In this document: in pieces, positions 26,238-35,632 of the stretch | Layout of the letters: every line of letters starts with the position of its first letter | Position numbering within the stretch: position 1 is the first letter of the stretch | Assembly (NCBI RefSeq): GCF_012726345.1 | Contig: NZ_PTXN01000007.1 | Span: 186,001 to 250,000, forward strand | Length of the DNA: 64,000 nt | Direction: 5' to 3' | Source: Marinomonas sp. UCMA 3892 | GTDB taxonomy: Bacteria; Pseudomonadota; Gammaproteobacteria; Pseudomonadales; Marinomonadaceae | The notes under the pieces: generated by a model | What the model saw: the letters and a program-made list of their open reading frames with translations, nothing else | Database searches by the model: none | What the model was told of the DNA's origin: nothing | Position numbers and translations under genes: made by a program

Positions 26238-27275
26238 TTAATTATGGCTGTGAAGTGCTTCGTTTAATTCAATAGCTGTTTTGTTTGTTTTGCATTCGAT
26301 TGCGCCAGTTGCTGAATTACGGCGGAACAATAGATCTGATTGGCCAGAAAGTTCGCGAGCTTTTACAGTAGAAACAACTTGGTTGTTTTCATCAAGAACA
26401 GCAACTTTAGAGCCGGCTGTAATATAAAGACCAGACTCAACGATACAGCGATCGCCAAGGCCAATACCAATACCGGCATTCGCGCCTATCAAGCATTTCT
26501 CGCCAACAGCGATAACAATATTGCCGCCGCCAGACAAGGTGCCCATAGTGGAGCAGCCTCCGCCAAGATCAGAACCGTTACCTACAACAACACCTGCTGA
26601 AATACGACCTTCAACCATGCTGTTGCCTAGGGTTCCAGCATTGAAGTTTACAAAGCCTTCATGCATAACCGTAGTGCCTTCAGCAAGGTGCGCACCTAAA
26701 CGAACGCGCGCAGCATCGCCAACGCGGATGCCTGTAGGGACGATGAAGTTTAGCATTTTAGGGAATTTATCGACGCTGAATACTTCGATAGTACGTCCTT
26801 CCATGCGAGCGCTTAATTGGCGCTCAGCTAGTTCGCGGACATCGATAGGGCCTTCGCTTGTCCATGCAGTATTGATCAATAGACCAAACATGCCATCCAA
26901 TACTGTATTGTGAGGTTTAACTAGGCGATGAGAAATTAGTTGAAGCTTTAAGTAAACTTCAGCTGGGTTGGTTGGTGCTTCATCGGTGGCTAATACACAT
27001 AGAATTACGGGCTTTGTTGAGGCTTTTAGGCGAGAAGCCAATTCTGCCTGCTCAATGTTACCAGCTTTTAAAAGGTTCATGTGTAAGCGATTTAAATCGC
27101 TTTCATCTAATACCAGTGTATTGTTGCCACCTTCGTAATTGGTGCTTTCTAGAAGTGCATCTAGCGTATTTTTTTCTACGTTTAGACTTGGTGCTGAGTA
27201 GAATACTTCTAACCAATTGCCTTCTTTATTTTGTGAGCCGATACCAAGACCGAACGCGAAAATTGTATTGCTCAT
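26238..27275 (-). CDS. dapD: 2,3,4,5-tetrahydropyridine-2,6-dicarboxylate N-succinyltransferase
   Basis: DapD succinylates tetrahydrodipicolinate, committing it to the succinylase branch of DAP and lysine synthesis. The 345-residue protein is the longer, Pseudomonas-type DapD (E. coli form 274), with a left-handed beta-helix of hexapeptide repeats in the second half (VVVGNGSDLGGGCSTMG, then GEKCLIGANAGIGIGLGD). The start is placed at ATG 27275, because TTGGAG lies 6-8 nt upstream. The in-frame TTG that would add four residues sits inside that ribosome-binding site. It is followed by yffB and preceded by dapC. Confidence 0.96.
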   Translation of the reverse strand: MSNTIFAFGLGIGSQNKEGNWLEVFYSAPSLNVEKNTLDALLESTNYEGGNNTLVLDESDLNRLHMNLLKAGNIEQAELASRLKASTKPVILCVLATDEAPTNPAEVYLKLQLISHRLVKPHNTVLDGMFGLLINTAWTSEGPIDVRELAERQLSARMEGRTIEVFSVDKFPKMLNFIVPTGIRVGDAARVRLGAHLAEGTTVMHEGFVNFNAGTLGNSMVEGRISAGVVVGNGSDLGGGCSTMGTLSGGGNIVIAVGEKCLIGANAGIGIGLGDRCIVESGLYITAGSKVAVLDENNQVVSTVKARELSGQSDLLFRRNSATGAIECKTNKTAIELNEALHSHN

Positions 27276-27320
27276 GTGTTTCTCCAACTGAGTTATCTGT
27301 CTAAAGGGGTTACTAATGGG

Positions 27321-28508
27321 TTATCTTCGGCTGAGGAAGTCTCTAATTCTTTTGGCTGCCTCAACGCATTCTGATTCTTCTGCAACTAGGGCCATACGGA
27401 CATGATGGCTGCCGGGATTTGTACCTTCTACTTCACGTCCTAAATAGCTACCTGGTAAGACTAAAACCGATTCTTCTTGATACAGCGAGGTGCAAAACTC
27501 TTCATCTGTCATGCTGAGCTTAGGCCAAAGATAAAAACCGGCTTCTGGCTTGGATATTGGCATAATTGGCGACAAAATCTCTAAAACCGAATCGAATTTA
27601 CGGGTATAAATCTCGCGATTCTTTATAACGTGTTCTTCATCATTCCAAGCTGCAACTGAGGCATCTTGATGATGAATTGGCATCGCGCAACCCTGATAGG
27701 TACGATATAGCAAAAATGGTTTAAGAATAGACGCGTCACCAGCAACGAAGCCAGATCGAAGGCCTGGTAAATTAGAGCGTTTTGATAGGGATTGGAAAAT
27801 AAGGCAATGTTTATAATCCTTGTGTCCCAAAATTTCACAGGCTTCTAATAAGCCTAGTGGTGCTTGAGCGCCGAAGTAAATTTCGGAATAGCATTCGTCT
27901 GCCACTATGGTGAAATTGAAGGTTTTGGCTTTCTCTATCAGGTAGGCGTATTCCTCTAATGTGGTAATGCTGCCGCTAGGGTTGTTAGGGGAGCAAACAA
28001 ACAATACTTCGCAACGTTGCCACGTGGCATCGTCGACTAGTTGATAATCTACTTTGTAGTTTGTTTCTGCTCCGCAAGGTAGGAAATGTAGCTCTGCTCC
28101 AGCAAGAATGCCTGCGCCTTCATAAATTTGGTAAAAAGGATTTGGGCTGACAACTAGAGAGTTTTGCTTTTCGCCAACCAGTGTTTGGGTAATGGCAAAC
28201 AGTGCCTCTCGGGTTCCTGTCACAGGTAAAATTTCTGTGTCTGGATCGAGTCTTTCCAAGTGGAAGCGACGTTTCGCCCATTTGCTAATGGCCTCTCGGA
28301 GCGGTAATTCGCCTTTGGTGCTTGGGTACTTGCTAACGCCACCTAGGCTTTTAGCGAGTGTCTCAAGCACGATGGCTGGTGCATCGTGCTGTGGTTCTCC
28401 AATCGTTAATTTGATCAGTGGCTTTTCTGGGTTTGGTGTCAACCCTTCTATAAGCTCTGCAAGCTTTTGGAAAGGATATGGGTGCAAAGAGTGTATAAGG
28501 GGGTTCAT
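27321..28508 (-). CDS. dapC: Succinyldiaminopimelate transaminase
   Basis: DapC uses glutamate and PLP to aminate N-succinyl-2-amino-6-ketopimelate, the step between DapD and DapE. The 395-residue fold-type I aminotransferase has VSPNPFYQIYEGAG, the conserved SPNNPSGS, DECYSEIYFG, and the PLP-lysine motif SLSKRSNLPGLRSGF. DapC is hard to tell from other class I aminotransferases by sequence, but its place between glnD and dapD makes this assignment secure. It lies 6 bp after glnD, so it is cotranscribed. Confidence 0.94.
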   Translation of the reverse strand: MNPLIHSLHPYPFQKLAELIEGLTPNPEKPLIKLTIGEPQHDAPAIVLETLAKSLGGVSKYPSTKGELPLREAISKWAKRRFHLERLDPDTEILPVTGTREALFAITQTLVGEKQNSLVVSPNPFYQIYEGAGILAGAELHFLPCGAETNYKVDYQLVDDATWQRCEVLFVCSPNNPSGSITTLEEYAYLIEKAKTFNFTIVADECYSEIYFGAQAPLGLLEACEILGHKDYKHCLIFQSLSKRSNLPGLRSGFVAGDASILKPFLLYRTYQGCAMPIHHQDASVAAWNDEEHVIKNREIYTRKFDSVLEILSPIMPISKPEAGFYLWPKLSMTDEEFCTSLYQEESVLVLPGSYLGREVEGTNPGSHHVRMALVAEESECVEAAKRIRDFLSRR

Positions 28509-28514
28509 TGGTCT

Positions 28515-31208
28515 TTAGTCCATCGTTTGAGAAAAACGGTCTATTTTCTCTTTTAAAAGGGTGCAAATATTATTCATGCTTTCTGGGTCAGTAATAAGGT
28601 CGCCATTTTCTTCTGTGATATAGAAGGTATCTTCTACGCGTTCGCCGAGAGTAGCAATTTTTGCCTTATGCAGCATGATGTTATTGTTCATAAAAAACTG
28701 TCCTATCAAGGCCAGTAAGCCTGGCCTATCAGGAGCTGTTATTTCAAGTGTCGACCATACTTCTTCTGGTTGACTGACAAAATGAGCGGTCGATGGGGAA
28801 TTGAATATTTTCAGAATCCTCGGTGTATGGCGCTGAACAACGCTTTCGTAGAGTGATGGGGTTTCTAGTTGCTCCATCAATGTTTTGCGAATAAGGGTGA
28901 TGCGCTCTTTGTCTAGATGTAGATTCGTATCACTGTCGTTGCTGTCCATGACAACAAAACTATCTAAGCTGTAGTTGTCTGTGGTATGACTTATTTTTGC
29001 GTCTAGAATCGTAAGGCCAAGTTGTTCAAATGTCGCAGCGGTTACAGCGAACAGGTGCTTGCTTATTAAGGTGTAGATGAATATTTTACTGGCGCCGGAG
29101 AAGTTTCGACCACCCAATGGTGTTATGGCAATTAATGGCTTGTCACTAGGGCGGTGGCGTAAAATAGCTTCTGTGTTCCAGGCTATTTCGTCACCGTTTG
29201 AGCGAATAAAATACTCTTCTTCAATGGTTTCCCAAATTGCTTCCGCTTCCATTATATCTACGTTGCGCTCAATGATAATTTCTAAGGCGCGTTGTTTGTG
29301 TTCGTCACTTATCATGTCTGCATCGATGGGGAAATCTAACCCACGGCGAAGTGCGCGTTTGGTTTCTAAATAAAGCTGACGCATTAGGGATGCTCGCCAA
29401 CTGTTCCACATGGTCGGGTTGGTGGCATTGATGTCGGCAACAGTAAGGATGAACAAATAGTCTAGGTGTTCTTGATCCTTTACGTAGCTGGCAAATTCCC
29501 AAATGACTTCAGGATCAGAGATGTCTTTACGTTGAGCGGTAACTGACATGAATAGATGATTTCGAACTAACCAGACGACAAGGTCTGTGTCTTGTTTTGA
29601 TAGTCCGTGGCGTTCGCAAAAAGCTTGTGCATCTACACAGCCTAATTCAGAGTGGTCGCCACCTCGGCCTTTGGCTATGTCGTGGTATAGGCCGGCAACG
29701 TATAGCAGCTCAACTTTTGCTACGTGTCGAATTGCTTGTGCTGAAATGGGGAATTTTTGTTTAAACTCAGGCAGCCAGAGGCGACGTAAGTTCTCTACCA
29801 ATTGCAGTGTGTGAGCGTCAACTGTGTAAATATGAAATAAATCGTGCTGCATTTGCCCAATGATCGCTCCGAATTCGGGAAGATAGCGACCAAGTAACCC
29901 AAGATGTTTCATTGATCTTAATATGCTAGTTAGTCTGTAGCGGCTGGCTATTATGTCGAGAAACAGGTCGGTGTTTACTCTATTATTTCTAAACTCATCA
30001 TCAATTAGGTCTAAGCTGTCGCGTAGTTGGCGCATGGTGTTGGCGCGAATGCCTTTGATGTTTTCATGGGCGCCTAGCAAGACGTATATTTCCAACATGC
30101 TGGAAGGGTTGTCTTGGAATAGTGTCTTAGAACGGGCTTCAAGTTGGCCATTGGCAATTTGAAAGTGGTCGTTGATGACTTCAACTGTGTTGGTAGCGTC
30201 TTTGGCTAAAAAGGACTCTTCGAAGTGTTGAAGGAGTAAATCGTTGAGCTGTTGGATGGCAGCGACACTTTGGTAATAGCCTTGCATAAAACGTTCAACG
30301 TTGCGTTTTAAATCGTCATCGTCAAAGCCGAATAGCTTAGTTAGGGTGCGCTGATGATCGAAGAGAAGTCGATCTTCTTTGCGACCAGCGACCATGTGTA
30401 AGGCCCAACGAATTCGCCATAGATGACTAACCGCGCCTTTAAGTTGAATGTATTCGTCTTCAGATAAGAAGTGTTTATCTATTAATGCACTAAGTCGATG
30501 TGTATGTAGATGGCGCTTAGCAACCCAGTCAATCACTTGCATGTCTCTGAGGCCACCGGGGCACTCTTTTAGGTTTGGCTCCAAGTTGTAAGCAGTGTTT
30601 TGGTATTTTGCGTGACGCTGCTTTTGTTCTGCTAGTTTGGCTTGGTAGAAAGAGTGTCCATCCCACATTTGGGATATATCAACGTGTAGTTTGAGCGTGG
30701 CTAGTAAATCGGCCGCGCCAATGAGTGTGCGTGACTCAATTAAGTTGGTGATAATGGTGATGTCTTTGGCCGCCATCTCTGTACATTCGTCAATGGTTCG
30801 CACGCTGTGACCGACATCCAAATTAATGTCCCAGAGAAATGTAATAAAGGCTTCGAGTTTGTCTTTTGGTGCGGAGGTTTCATTCTCCATTAAAATTAGT
30901 AGGTCAATATCGGATTTGGGGTGTAATTCTCCGCGCCCATATCCTCCAACGGCAACAAGGCTAACGTGTGATTCGCCGTCTAATGCTTTGGATGTCCAAG
31001 CTGCTTGCATTACTTCGTCATAAAAAGAAGAGAGGCCTTTTACGAGTTTCTCTATTGGGTATAGTGAATGAAAAAGATCGTTATAGATGTTTGTCTTTTC
31101 TTCTATGATGGCTTTGTAACGTGAAACAGAGCAGCGCGGTTGTGCTAACTCGTGTTTTTCTTCCTGTGTCAGTAGTGGCGGAGCGTCTGGAAAAGCAGGG
31201 AAGTCCAT
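28515..31208 (-). CDS. glnD: Bifunctional uridylyltransferase/uridylyl-removing enzyme GlnD
   Basis: GlnD senses glutamine and adds UMP to, or removes it from, PII proteins, setting nitrogen assimilation. The 897-residue protein has the nucleotidyltransferase site GGYGRGELHPKSDIDLLIL at residues 88-106 (Asp100, Asp102), a GlnE-like linker region, an HD domain with His509-Asp510 in YVAGLYHDIAKGRGG for the removing activity, and two C-terminal ACT domains (one after residue 700, the second starting near STLEITAPDRPGLLALIG) that bind glutamine. All activity motifs are intact. It lies downstream of map and upstream of dapC, as in Pseudomonas. Confidence 0.97.
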   Translation of the reverse strand: MDFPAFPDAPPLLTQEEKHELAQPRCSVSRYKAIIEEKTNIYNDLFHSLYPIEKLVKGLSSFYDEVMQAAWTSKALDGESHVSLVAVGGYGRGELHPKSDIDLLILMENETSAPKDKLEAFITFLWDINLDVGHSVRTIDECTEMAAKDITIITNLIESRTLIGAADLLATLKLHVDISQMWDGHSFYQAKLAEQKQRHAKYQNTAYNLEPNLKECPGGLRDMQVIDWVAKRHLHTHRLSALIDKHFLSEDEYIQLKGAVSHLWRIRWALHMVAGRKEDRLLFDHQRTLTKLFGFDDDDLKRNVERFMQGYYQSVAAIQQLNDLLLQHFEESFLAKDATNTVEVINDHFQIANGQLEARSKTLFQDNPSSMLEIYVLLGAHENIKGIRANTMRQLRDSLDLIDDEFRNNRVNTDLFLDIIASRYRLTSILRSMKHLGLLGRYLPEFGAIIGQMQHDLFHIYTVDAHTLQLVENLRRLWLPEFKQKFPISAQAIRHVAKVELLYVAGLYHDIAKGRGGDHSELGCVDAQAFCERHGLSKQDTDLVVWLVRNHLFMSVTAQRKDISDPEVIWEFASYVKDQEHLDYLFILTVADINATNPTMWNSWRASLMRQLYLETKRALRRGLDFPIDADMISDEHKQRALEIIIERNVDIMEAEAIWETIEEEYFIRSNGDEIAWNTEAILRHRPSDKPLIAITPLGGRNFSGASKIFIYTLISKHLFAVTAATFEQLGLTILDAKISHTTDNYSLDSFVVMDSNDSDTNLHLDKERITLIRKTLMEQLETPSLYESVVQRHTPRILKIFNSPSTAHFVSQPEEVWSTLEITAPDRPGLLALIGQFFMNNNIMLHKAKIATLGERVEDTFYITEENGDLITDPESMNNICTLLKEKIDRFSQTMD

Positions 31209-31279
31209 ACAATAGCCTCGAAGAATGAATAAGTGTTATTTTGAGTGGTAATAGGTTAATGGTTACTAAATTTCTTTTT

Positions 31280-31315
31280 AAGAAACTCGCTTCTCTTATG
31301 AGAAGCGAGTTTCTT
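31280..31315 (-). repeat. 16-bp-stem hairpin spanning the map stop codon
   Basis: AAGAAACTCGCTTCTC (31280-31295) pairs perfectly with GAGAAGCGAGTTTCTT (31300-31315) around a 4-nt loop. On the minus strand the loop reads ATAA, and its TAA (31296-31298) is the map stop codon, so the upstream arm encodes the last map residues. No U tract follows on either strand, so it is not a standard intrinsic terminator. It may protect the map 3' end or regulate glnD readthrough. Confidence 0.8.
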
Positions 31316-32153
31316 CTGGGCGACGGGTAAGTACTTCAACGCCATCGGCCGTAACAAGAAGAGTATGTTCATACTGAGCAGACAAGCGGCCATCTTTTGT
31401 CTTGGCGATCCAGTTATCTGGGCCTGTGTGTTTAACTTGTTTTTTACCTGCATTGATCATCGGTTCGATAGTCAGTGTCATGCCTTCTTCTAGCATAACG
31501 CCAGTACCAGCTTTTCCGTAGTGAGCTACTTGTGGTTCGCCATGGAAGGTCGTTCCCACTCCATGGCCGCAGTATTCTTCTACGACTGTGTAGTGGTGTT
31601 TATGTGCATGTGCTGAAATGGCAGCACCGATATCTCCAAGGCGTGTGCCAGGTTTTACCATATCAATTGCAAGGTAGAGACACTCTTGGGTGACTTTTGC
31701 TAAGCGTTCAGCATGTGGTAAGGCAGGGCCAGCAAAAAACATTTTACTCGTATCGCCGTAGTAGCCATCCTTGATGATAGTAATATCTATGTTCACTGCA
31801 TCGCCCTTTTTAAGGGCTTTGTCATTTGGAATGCCGTGGCAAATAACGTCATTTACTGAAGTGCAGCAGGATTTCGGGAAGCCGTGATAATTTAGTGGGG
31901 CTGGAATAGCGCCTTGGACTTCGACAATATAGTTGTGTGCGATGATGTCCAGTTGGTCTGTGGTGACGCCAGGAACGACAAACTCTTCTAGCATTACTAA
32001 CACGTCTGCAGCTAATTTGCCGGCAGTGCGCATGCCTTCTATGTCGCTAATATCAGTGAAGCGTGTTGATGCTGGGCGTGGTGTCCAGCTAGGTGCATCA
32101 ATTCGACCGTTTTTGGTTAGCTCTTCAACTTTTTGTAGGATTTCGTTGCTCAT
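31296..32153 (-). CDS. map: Methionine aminopeptidase, type I
   Basis: Map removes the initiator methionine from nascent proteins. The 285-residue dinuclear-metal enzyme shows CCTSVNDVICHGIP with a conserved His, the metal-binding NIDITIIKDGYYGDTSKMF, EEYCGHGVGTTFHGEP, MTLTIEPMINAG and QYEHTLLVT. It carries an N-terminal extension of roughly 25 residues relative to E. coli Map (264), which includes SWTPRPASTRF. It is divergent from rpsB, the standard map/rpsB arrangement. The stop codon lies in the loop of a 16-bp hairpin. Confidence 0.96.
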   Translation of the reverse strand: MSNEILQKVEELTKNGRIDAPSWTPRPASTRFTDISDIEGMRTAGKLAADVLVMLEEFVVPGVTTDQLDIIAHNYIVEVQGAIPAPLNYHGFPKSCCTSVNDVICHGIPNDKALKKGDAVNIDITIIKDGYYGDTSKMFFAGPALPHAERLAKVTQECLYLAIDMVKPGTRLGDIGAAISAHAHKHHYTVVEEYCGHGVGTTFHGEPQVAHYGKAGTGVMLEEGMTLTIEPMINAGKKQVKHTGPDNWIAKTKDGRLSAQYEHTLLVTADGVEVLTRRPEETRFS

Positions 32154-32293
32154 AATTTACGTGTCTTAAATAGGTTTATGTCTATGTCGATAATATCGTT
32201 GCGGGACATTCTACATGACTTGAGCAGCAGAATCGCCTCTCTAATTGAAAAAAACGTGCCTCGGTTGGCGTGTAAAAAATACGTTCAAGTCTT

Positions 32294-32320
32294 TTGGTTT
32301 TTGCTCTAATGTGGTATAAA
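32294..32320 (+). promoter_or_regulatory. Probable rpsB-tsf promoter
   Basis: A -35-like TTGGTT (32294-32299) and a -10-like TATAAA (32315-32320) are separated by 15 bp, followed by a GC-rich ACGCCGG discriminator as expected for a stringently controlled ribosomal-protein promoter. The short spacer lowers confidence. Confidence 0.5.
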
Positions 32321-32485
32321 ACGCCGGCTTGTTAGGCTTGCGCCTAAAATAAGCGAATTTACTTAAATCAACGATCTTGCCGCTATTGAAGAAAATGTCT
32401 TGGGTGTCTTAGGTTGCCTTAAACCTTGTTTGACTGACGTTTTTAGCTGGTAAGCATAAATAACCCAAATATAAAGGATAGTAAA
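32321..32485 (+). promoter_or_regulatory. Structured 5' leader of rpsB (likely S2 autoregulatory)
   Basis: About 160 nt separate the promoter from rpsB. A hairpin TTAGGC-TTGC-GCCTAA (32332-32347) is extended by an outer GCTT/AAGC pairing (32327-32330 with 32351-32354), and a second stem AGGTT/AACCT lies at 32411-32426. In E. coli and relatives the rpsB leader is a known target of S2 autorepression of rpsB-tsf. That this leader acts the same way is inference. Together with the 5' side of map this accounts for the 332-bp stretch 32154-32485, in which I see no other gene. Confidence 0.5.
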
Positions 32486-33220
32486 ATGCCTACAGTTTCT
32501 ATGCGCGACCTATTATTGGTTGGTTCACACTTCGGTCACCAAACTCGTTACTGGAACCCAAAAATGAAGCCTTTCATTTTCGGTGCTCGTAACAAGATTC
32601 ATATCATTAACCTTGAGCACACTGTTCCAGCTCTTAACAACGCTTTAGAGCTTGTTAAAAAAATGGCTGAGAACAAAAACAAGGTTTTGTTTGTTGGTAC
32701 TAAGCGTGCTGCATCTAAAACGATTAAAGAGCAAGCTGCTCGCTCTGGTATGCCATACGTTAACCACCGTTGGTTAGGTGGTATGTTGACTAACTACAAA
32801 ACAATTCGTGCATCTATCAAGCGTCTTCGTGAGCTTGAAACTCAAATGTCCGATGGTACTTTCGATAAGCTGACTAAAAAAGAAGCTTTGATGCGTACTC
32901 GTGAGCTTGAAAAACTTGAGCTTTCTATGGGTGGTATCAAGGATATGGGCGGCCTTCCTGATGTATTGTTCGTAGTTGACGTTGATCATGAGCGTATTGC
33001 AATTAAAGAAGCAAACAAATTAGGTATTCCTGTTATTGGTATCGTTGATACTAACAGTAATCCAGATGGTGTTGATTACATCATTCCAGCTAACGACGAT
33101 GCGATCCGCGCGGTTCAATTGTATGTTGGTGCATTTGCAGATGCAGTTCTTGAAGGTCGTAATGCGACTGCTGGTACTGCTGATGAATTCGTTGAAGTAA
33201 GCGAAGCGACTGAAGCGTAA
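32486..33220 (+). CDS. rpsB: 30S ribosomal protein S2
   Basis: S2 binds late on the 30S subunit near the S1 site. The 244-residue protein shows the family segments [51 protein letters not shown], and [21 protein letters not shown] ribosome-binding site (AAAGGATAG) precedes the ATG. Codon use is clearly biased, as for a highly expressed gene. It is cotranscribed with tsf, with an attenuator-like hairpin between them. Confidence 0.98.
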
Positions 33221-33248
33221 GCAAACTTTCTAGTTTGTTCTAGTTTCT

Positions 33249-33275
33249 AAAGGGAGGTTTCTTACCTCCTTTTTT
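33249..33275 (+). terminator. Terminator/attenuator between rpsB and tsf
   Basis: A 10-bp stem (AAAGGGAGGT with ACCTCCTTTT, one G-T pair) closes a 5-nt loop and runs into a T tract. Since tsf follows in the same direction with no obvious promoter of its own, partial termination that sets the rpsB:tsf ratio is likely. Confidence 0.75.
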
Positions 33276-33305
33276 AAATTTGAATTGGTATTAAGAGGAT
33301 TTAAC

Positions 33306-34166
33306 ATGGCCGCAGTATCTGCAGCATTGGTAAAAGAGCTACGTGAACGTACTGGCCTAGGCATGATGGAGTGTAAGAAAGCACTTGTCGCTGCTAACGC
33401 TGATATCGAAGTGGCTATCGAAGAACTACGTAAATCAAGTGGCATGAAGGCAGCTAAAAAAGCTGGCCGTACTGCAGCTGAAGGTACCATCATTATGCGT
33501 GTAGCTGATGATGCATCTTACGGCGTCTTGGTTGAAGTTAACTCTGAAACTGACTTCGCTTCTCGTGACGAAGGTTTCCTAGCTTTCGCTAATAAAGTAG
33601 CTGACGTTGTTTTTGCAACGAAAGAAACAGATATGGCAAAAGTTGTTTCAGGCGAAATGCTTGAAGCTCGTGAAGCTTTGGTTCAAAAAATCGGTGAAAA
33701 CATTACGCCTCGTCGTGCTGTTGTCATTGAAGGTGGCTTGGTAGGTGGTTACTTACACGGTAATGGCCAAATTGCTGTATTGACTCAATTGGAAGGCGGT
33801 TCTGAAGAATTGGCTAAAGATGTTTCTATGCACGTTGCCGCTGTTGCTCCACGCGTTGTTCGTGGTGAAGATATGCCTGCTGAAGTTCTAGCAAAAGAAG
33901 AAGAAATTGTTCGTGCGCAGCCAGACATGGCTGGTAAACCAGCAGAAATCGTTGATAAAATGATTGTTGGTCGTATGAAGAAGTTCTTGGCTGAAAACAG
34001 CTTGACTGAACAGCCTTTTGTTAAAAACCCAGAAATTAAAGTTGGTCAGCTAGTTAAAGACGCTGGCGCAACTGTGACTTCTTTCATTCGCCTTGAAGTA
34101 GGTGAGGGTATTGAAGTTGCTGAAGTGGATTTTGCAGCAGAAGTAGCAGCACAACTTAGAGGTTAA
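33306..34166 (+). CDS. tsf: Elongation factor Ts
   Basis: EF-Ts exchanges GDP for GTP on EF-Tu. The 286-residue protein begins [27 protein letters not shown], the UBA-like N-terminal domain, followed by the dimerisation core with [12 protein letters not shown], which inserts into EF-Tu. The frame is open seven codons upstream, but AAGAGG at 33293-33298 and the family N-terminus place the start at ATG 33306. A strong terminator ends the rpsB-tsf unit. Confidence 0.97.
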   Translation: MAAVSAALVKELRERTGLGMMECKKALVAANADIEVAIEELRKSSGMKAAKKAGRTAAEGTIIMRVADDASYGVLVEVNSETDFASRDEGFLAFANKVADVVFATKETDMAKVVSGEMLEAREALVQKIGENITPRRAVVIEGGLVGGYLHGNGQIAVLTQLEGGSEELAKDVSMHVAAVAPRVVRGEDMPAEVLAKEEEIVRAQPDMAGKPAEIVDKMIVGRMKKFLAENSLTEQPFVKNPEIKVGQLVKDAGATVTSFIRLEVGEGIEVAEVDFAAEVAAQLRG

Positions 34167-34187
34167 TTCTTAGTTGTAATGTCTTGT

Positions 34188-34218
34188 AAAAAAAGGGGCA
34201 GCTTGACTGCCCCTTTTT
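34188..34218 (+). terminator. Intrinsic terminator of rpsB-tsf
   Basis: GGGGCAG (34195-34201) pairs with CTGCCCC (34207-34213) around loop CTTGA, flanked by an A run and followed by T5. Confidence 0.9.
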
Positions 34219-34295
34219 ATGAGAGATGAGTGCGATGAGTGTCGGGTATATTGACCTCATTTATTCAAGAAATGAAATCATTGCCGGAGGTTGAT

Positions 34296-35018
34296 ATGCC
34301 AAAAGAAAAGAGTCCAAAATACAAAAGAATTTTGCTTAAGCTGAGCGGCGAAGCCTTGATGGGTGATGAGTCCTTTGGTATCGATCCTAAGGTGTTGAAT
34401 CGTATCGCCCTAGAGATCGGGCAGTTACGCGGTATTGGTGTTGAAGTTGGTATTGTTATTGGTGGTGGTAACTTATTTCGCGGTCAGGCGTTAAGTCAGG
34501 CTGGTATGGATCGTGTTACTGGTGACCATATGGGGATGCTAGCAACAGTAATGAACGCATTGGCAATGCGTGATGCGTTAGAGCGTGCAAATATTGCTAC
34601 TCGTGTGATGTCAGCTATTACTATGACAGGTATTGTTGAGCCTTATGATAGACGTCGTGCCATGCGCCTAATGAAAGAAGGCGATGTGCTCATTTTCTCT
34701 GCTGGTACGGGTAATCCTTTCTTTACGACAGACTCTGCTGCATGTTTGCGCGGTATTGAGATTGATGCAGATGTAGTATTGAAAGCGACTAAAGTAGACG
34801 GTGTTTACTCTGCAGATCCAATGAAAGATCCTACGGCAGTGAAATATGATACATTGGGCTACGATGAAGTTCTTGAAAAACAATTAGGTGTCATGGACTT
34901 AACTGCAATATGTTTGACCCGTGATCACAGTATGCCAATACGTGTATTTAATATGAATAAGCCGGGAGCCTTGGTAAATATCATGGTTGGTGGCAGTGAA
35001 GGTACACTGATTAAGTGA
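34296..35018 (+). CDS. pyrH: UMP kinase
   Basis: PyrH phosphorylates UMP to UDP and is a hexameric amino-acid-kinase-fold enzyme regulated by GTP and UTP. The 240-residue protein has [26 protein letters not shown], and the acceptor region [18 protein letters not shown]. The frame is open to 34239, but GGAGG at 34286-34290 is spaced 5 nt from ATG 34296, and starting there gives the normal length. frr begins 7 bp after its stop, the conserved pyrH-frr pair. Confidence 0.97.
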   Translation: MPKEKSPKYKRILLKLSGEALMGDESFGIDPKVLNRIALEIGQLRGIGVEVGIVIGGGNLFRGQALSQAGMDRVTGDHMGMLATVMNALAMRDALERANIATRVMSAITMTGIVEPYDRRRAMRLMKEGDVLIFSAGTGNPFFTTDSAACLRGIEIDADVVLKATKVDGVYSADPMKDPTAVKYDTLGYDEVLEKQLGVMDLTAICLTRDHSMPIRVFNMNKPGALVNIMVGGSEGTLIK

Positions 35019-35025
35019 GGAAGTT

Positions 35026-35583
35026 ATGATTAACGAAATTCTTAAAGACGCAGAAGACCGTATGAGTAAAGCGGTTGCTTCTGTTGAATCTGCGTTTAAA
35101 AAAATCCGTACAGGTCGTGCGCACCCTAGTATTTTAGATTCAGTAAAAGTGAATTATTACGGTTCTGAAACGCCGTTAAGTCAAGTGGCTAACATCACTG
35201 TCGAGGATGCGCGTACCTTGGGTGTTTCTCCTTGGGAAAATAACTTGGTTCCTGAAATTGAAAAAGCCATTATGAAATCTGATCTTGGCTTGAATCCAGC
35301 TACTAACGGTAATTTAATTCGCATTCCTATGCCTGCTTTAACTGAGGAAACTCGTAAGAACTACTTTAAGCAAGCAAAAAATGAAGCTGAAAATGGCCGT
35401 ATTGCTATCCGTAATATTCGTCGTGATGCAAACGGTAGTCTTAAAGACCTAGTGAAAGAAAAAGAAATTTCTGAAGACGATGATCGTCGTGGACAGGATC
35501 AAGTACAAAAAGTAACGGACAAGTATGTCGCCCAGATAGAAGAGCGTCTTGCTGCTAAAGAAAAAGACTTGATGGAAATTTAA
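35026..35583 (+). CDS. frr: Ribosome recycling factor
   Basis: RRF, with EF-G, splits post-termination ribosomes. The 185-residue protein has the typical three-helix-bundle segments: [40 protein letters not shown], and [20 protein letters not shown]. It ends in an acidic/lysine helix. It is followed by an intrinsic terminator before uppS. Confidence 0.97.
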   Translation: MINEILKDAEDRMSKAVASVESAFKKIRTGRAHPSILDSVKVNYYGSETPLSQVANITVEDARTLGVSPWENNLVPEIEKAIMKSDLGLNPATNGNLIRIPMPALTEETRKNYFKQAKNEAENGRIAIRNIRRDANGSLKDLVKEKEISEDDDRRGQDQVQKVTDKYVAQIEERLAAKEKDLMEI

Positions 35584-35587
35584 TGAG

Positions 35588-35614
35588 AAAGGCGAGCCTT
35601 GGCTCGCTTTTTTT
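35588..35614 (+). terminator. Intrinsic terminator after frr
   Basis: GCGAGC-CTTG-GCTCGC stem-loop (35592-35607), extended by an A/T-paired flank and followed by a run of T. uppS starts 19 bp beyond, so termination may be partial. Confidence 0.8.
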
Positions 35615-35632
35615 ATTGACTAGGGTACTGCT

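Noticed and set aside
26521..26913. 130-residue plus-strand frame inside dapD
   Set aside because: Antisense shadow; composition is Pro/Arg/Ser-rich without domain signs.
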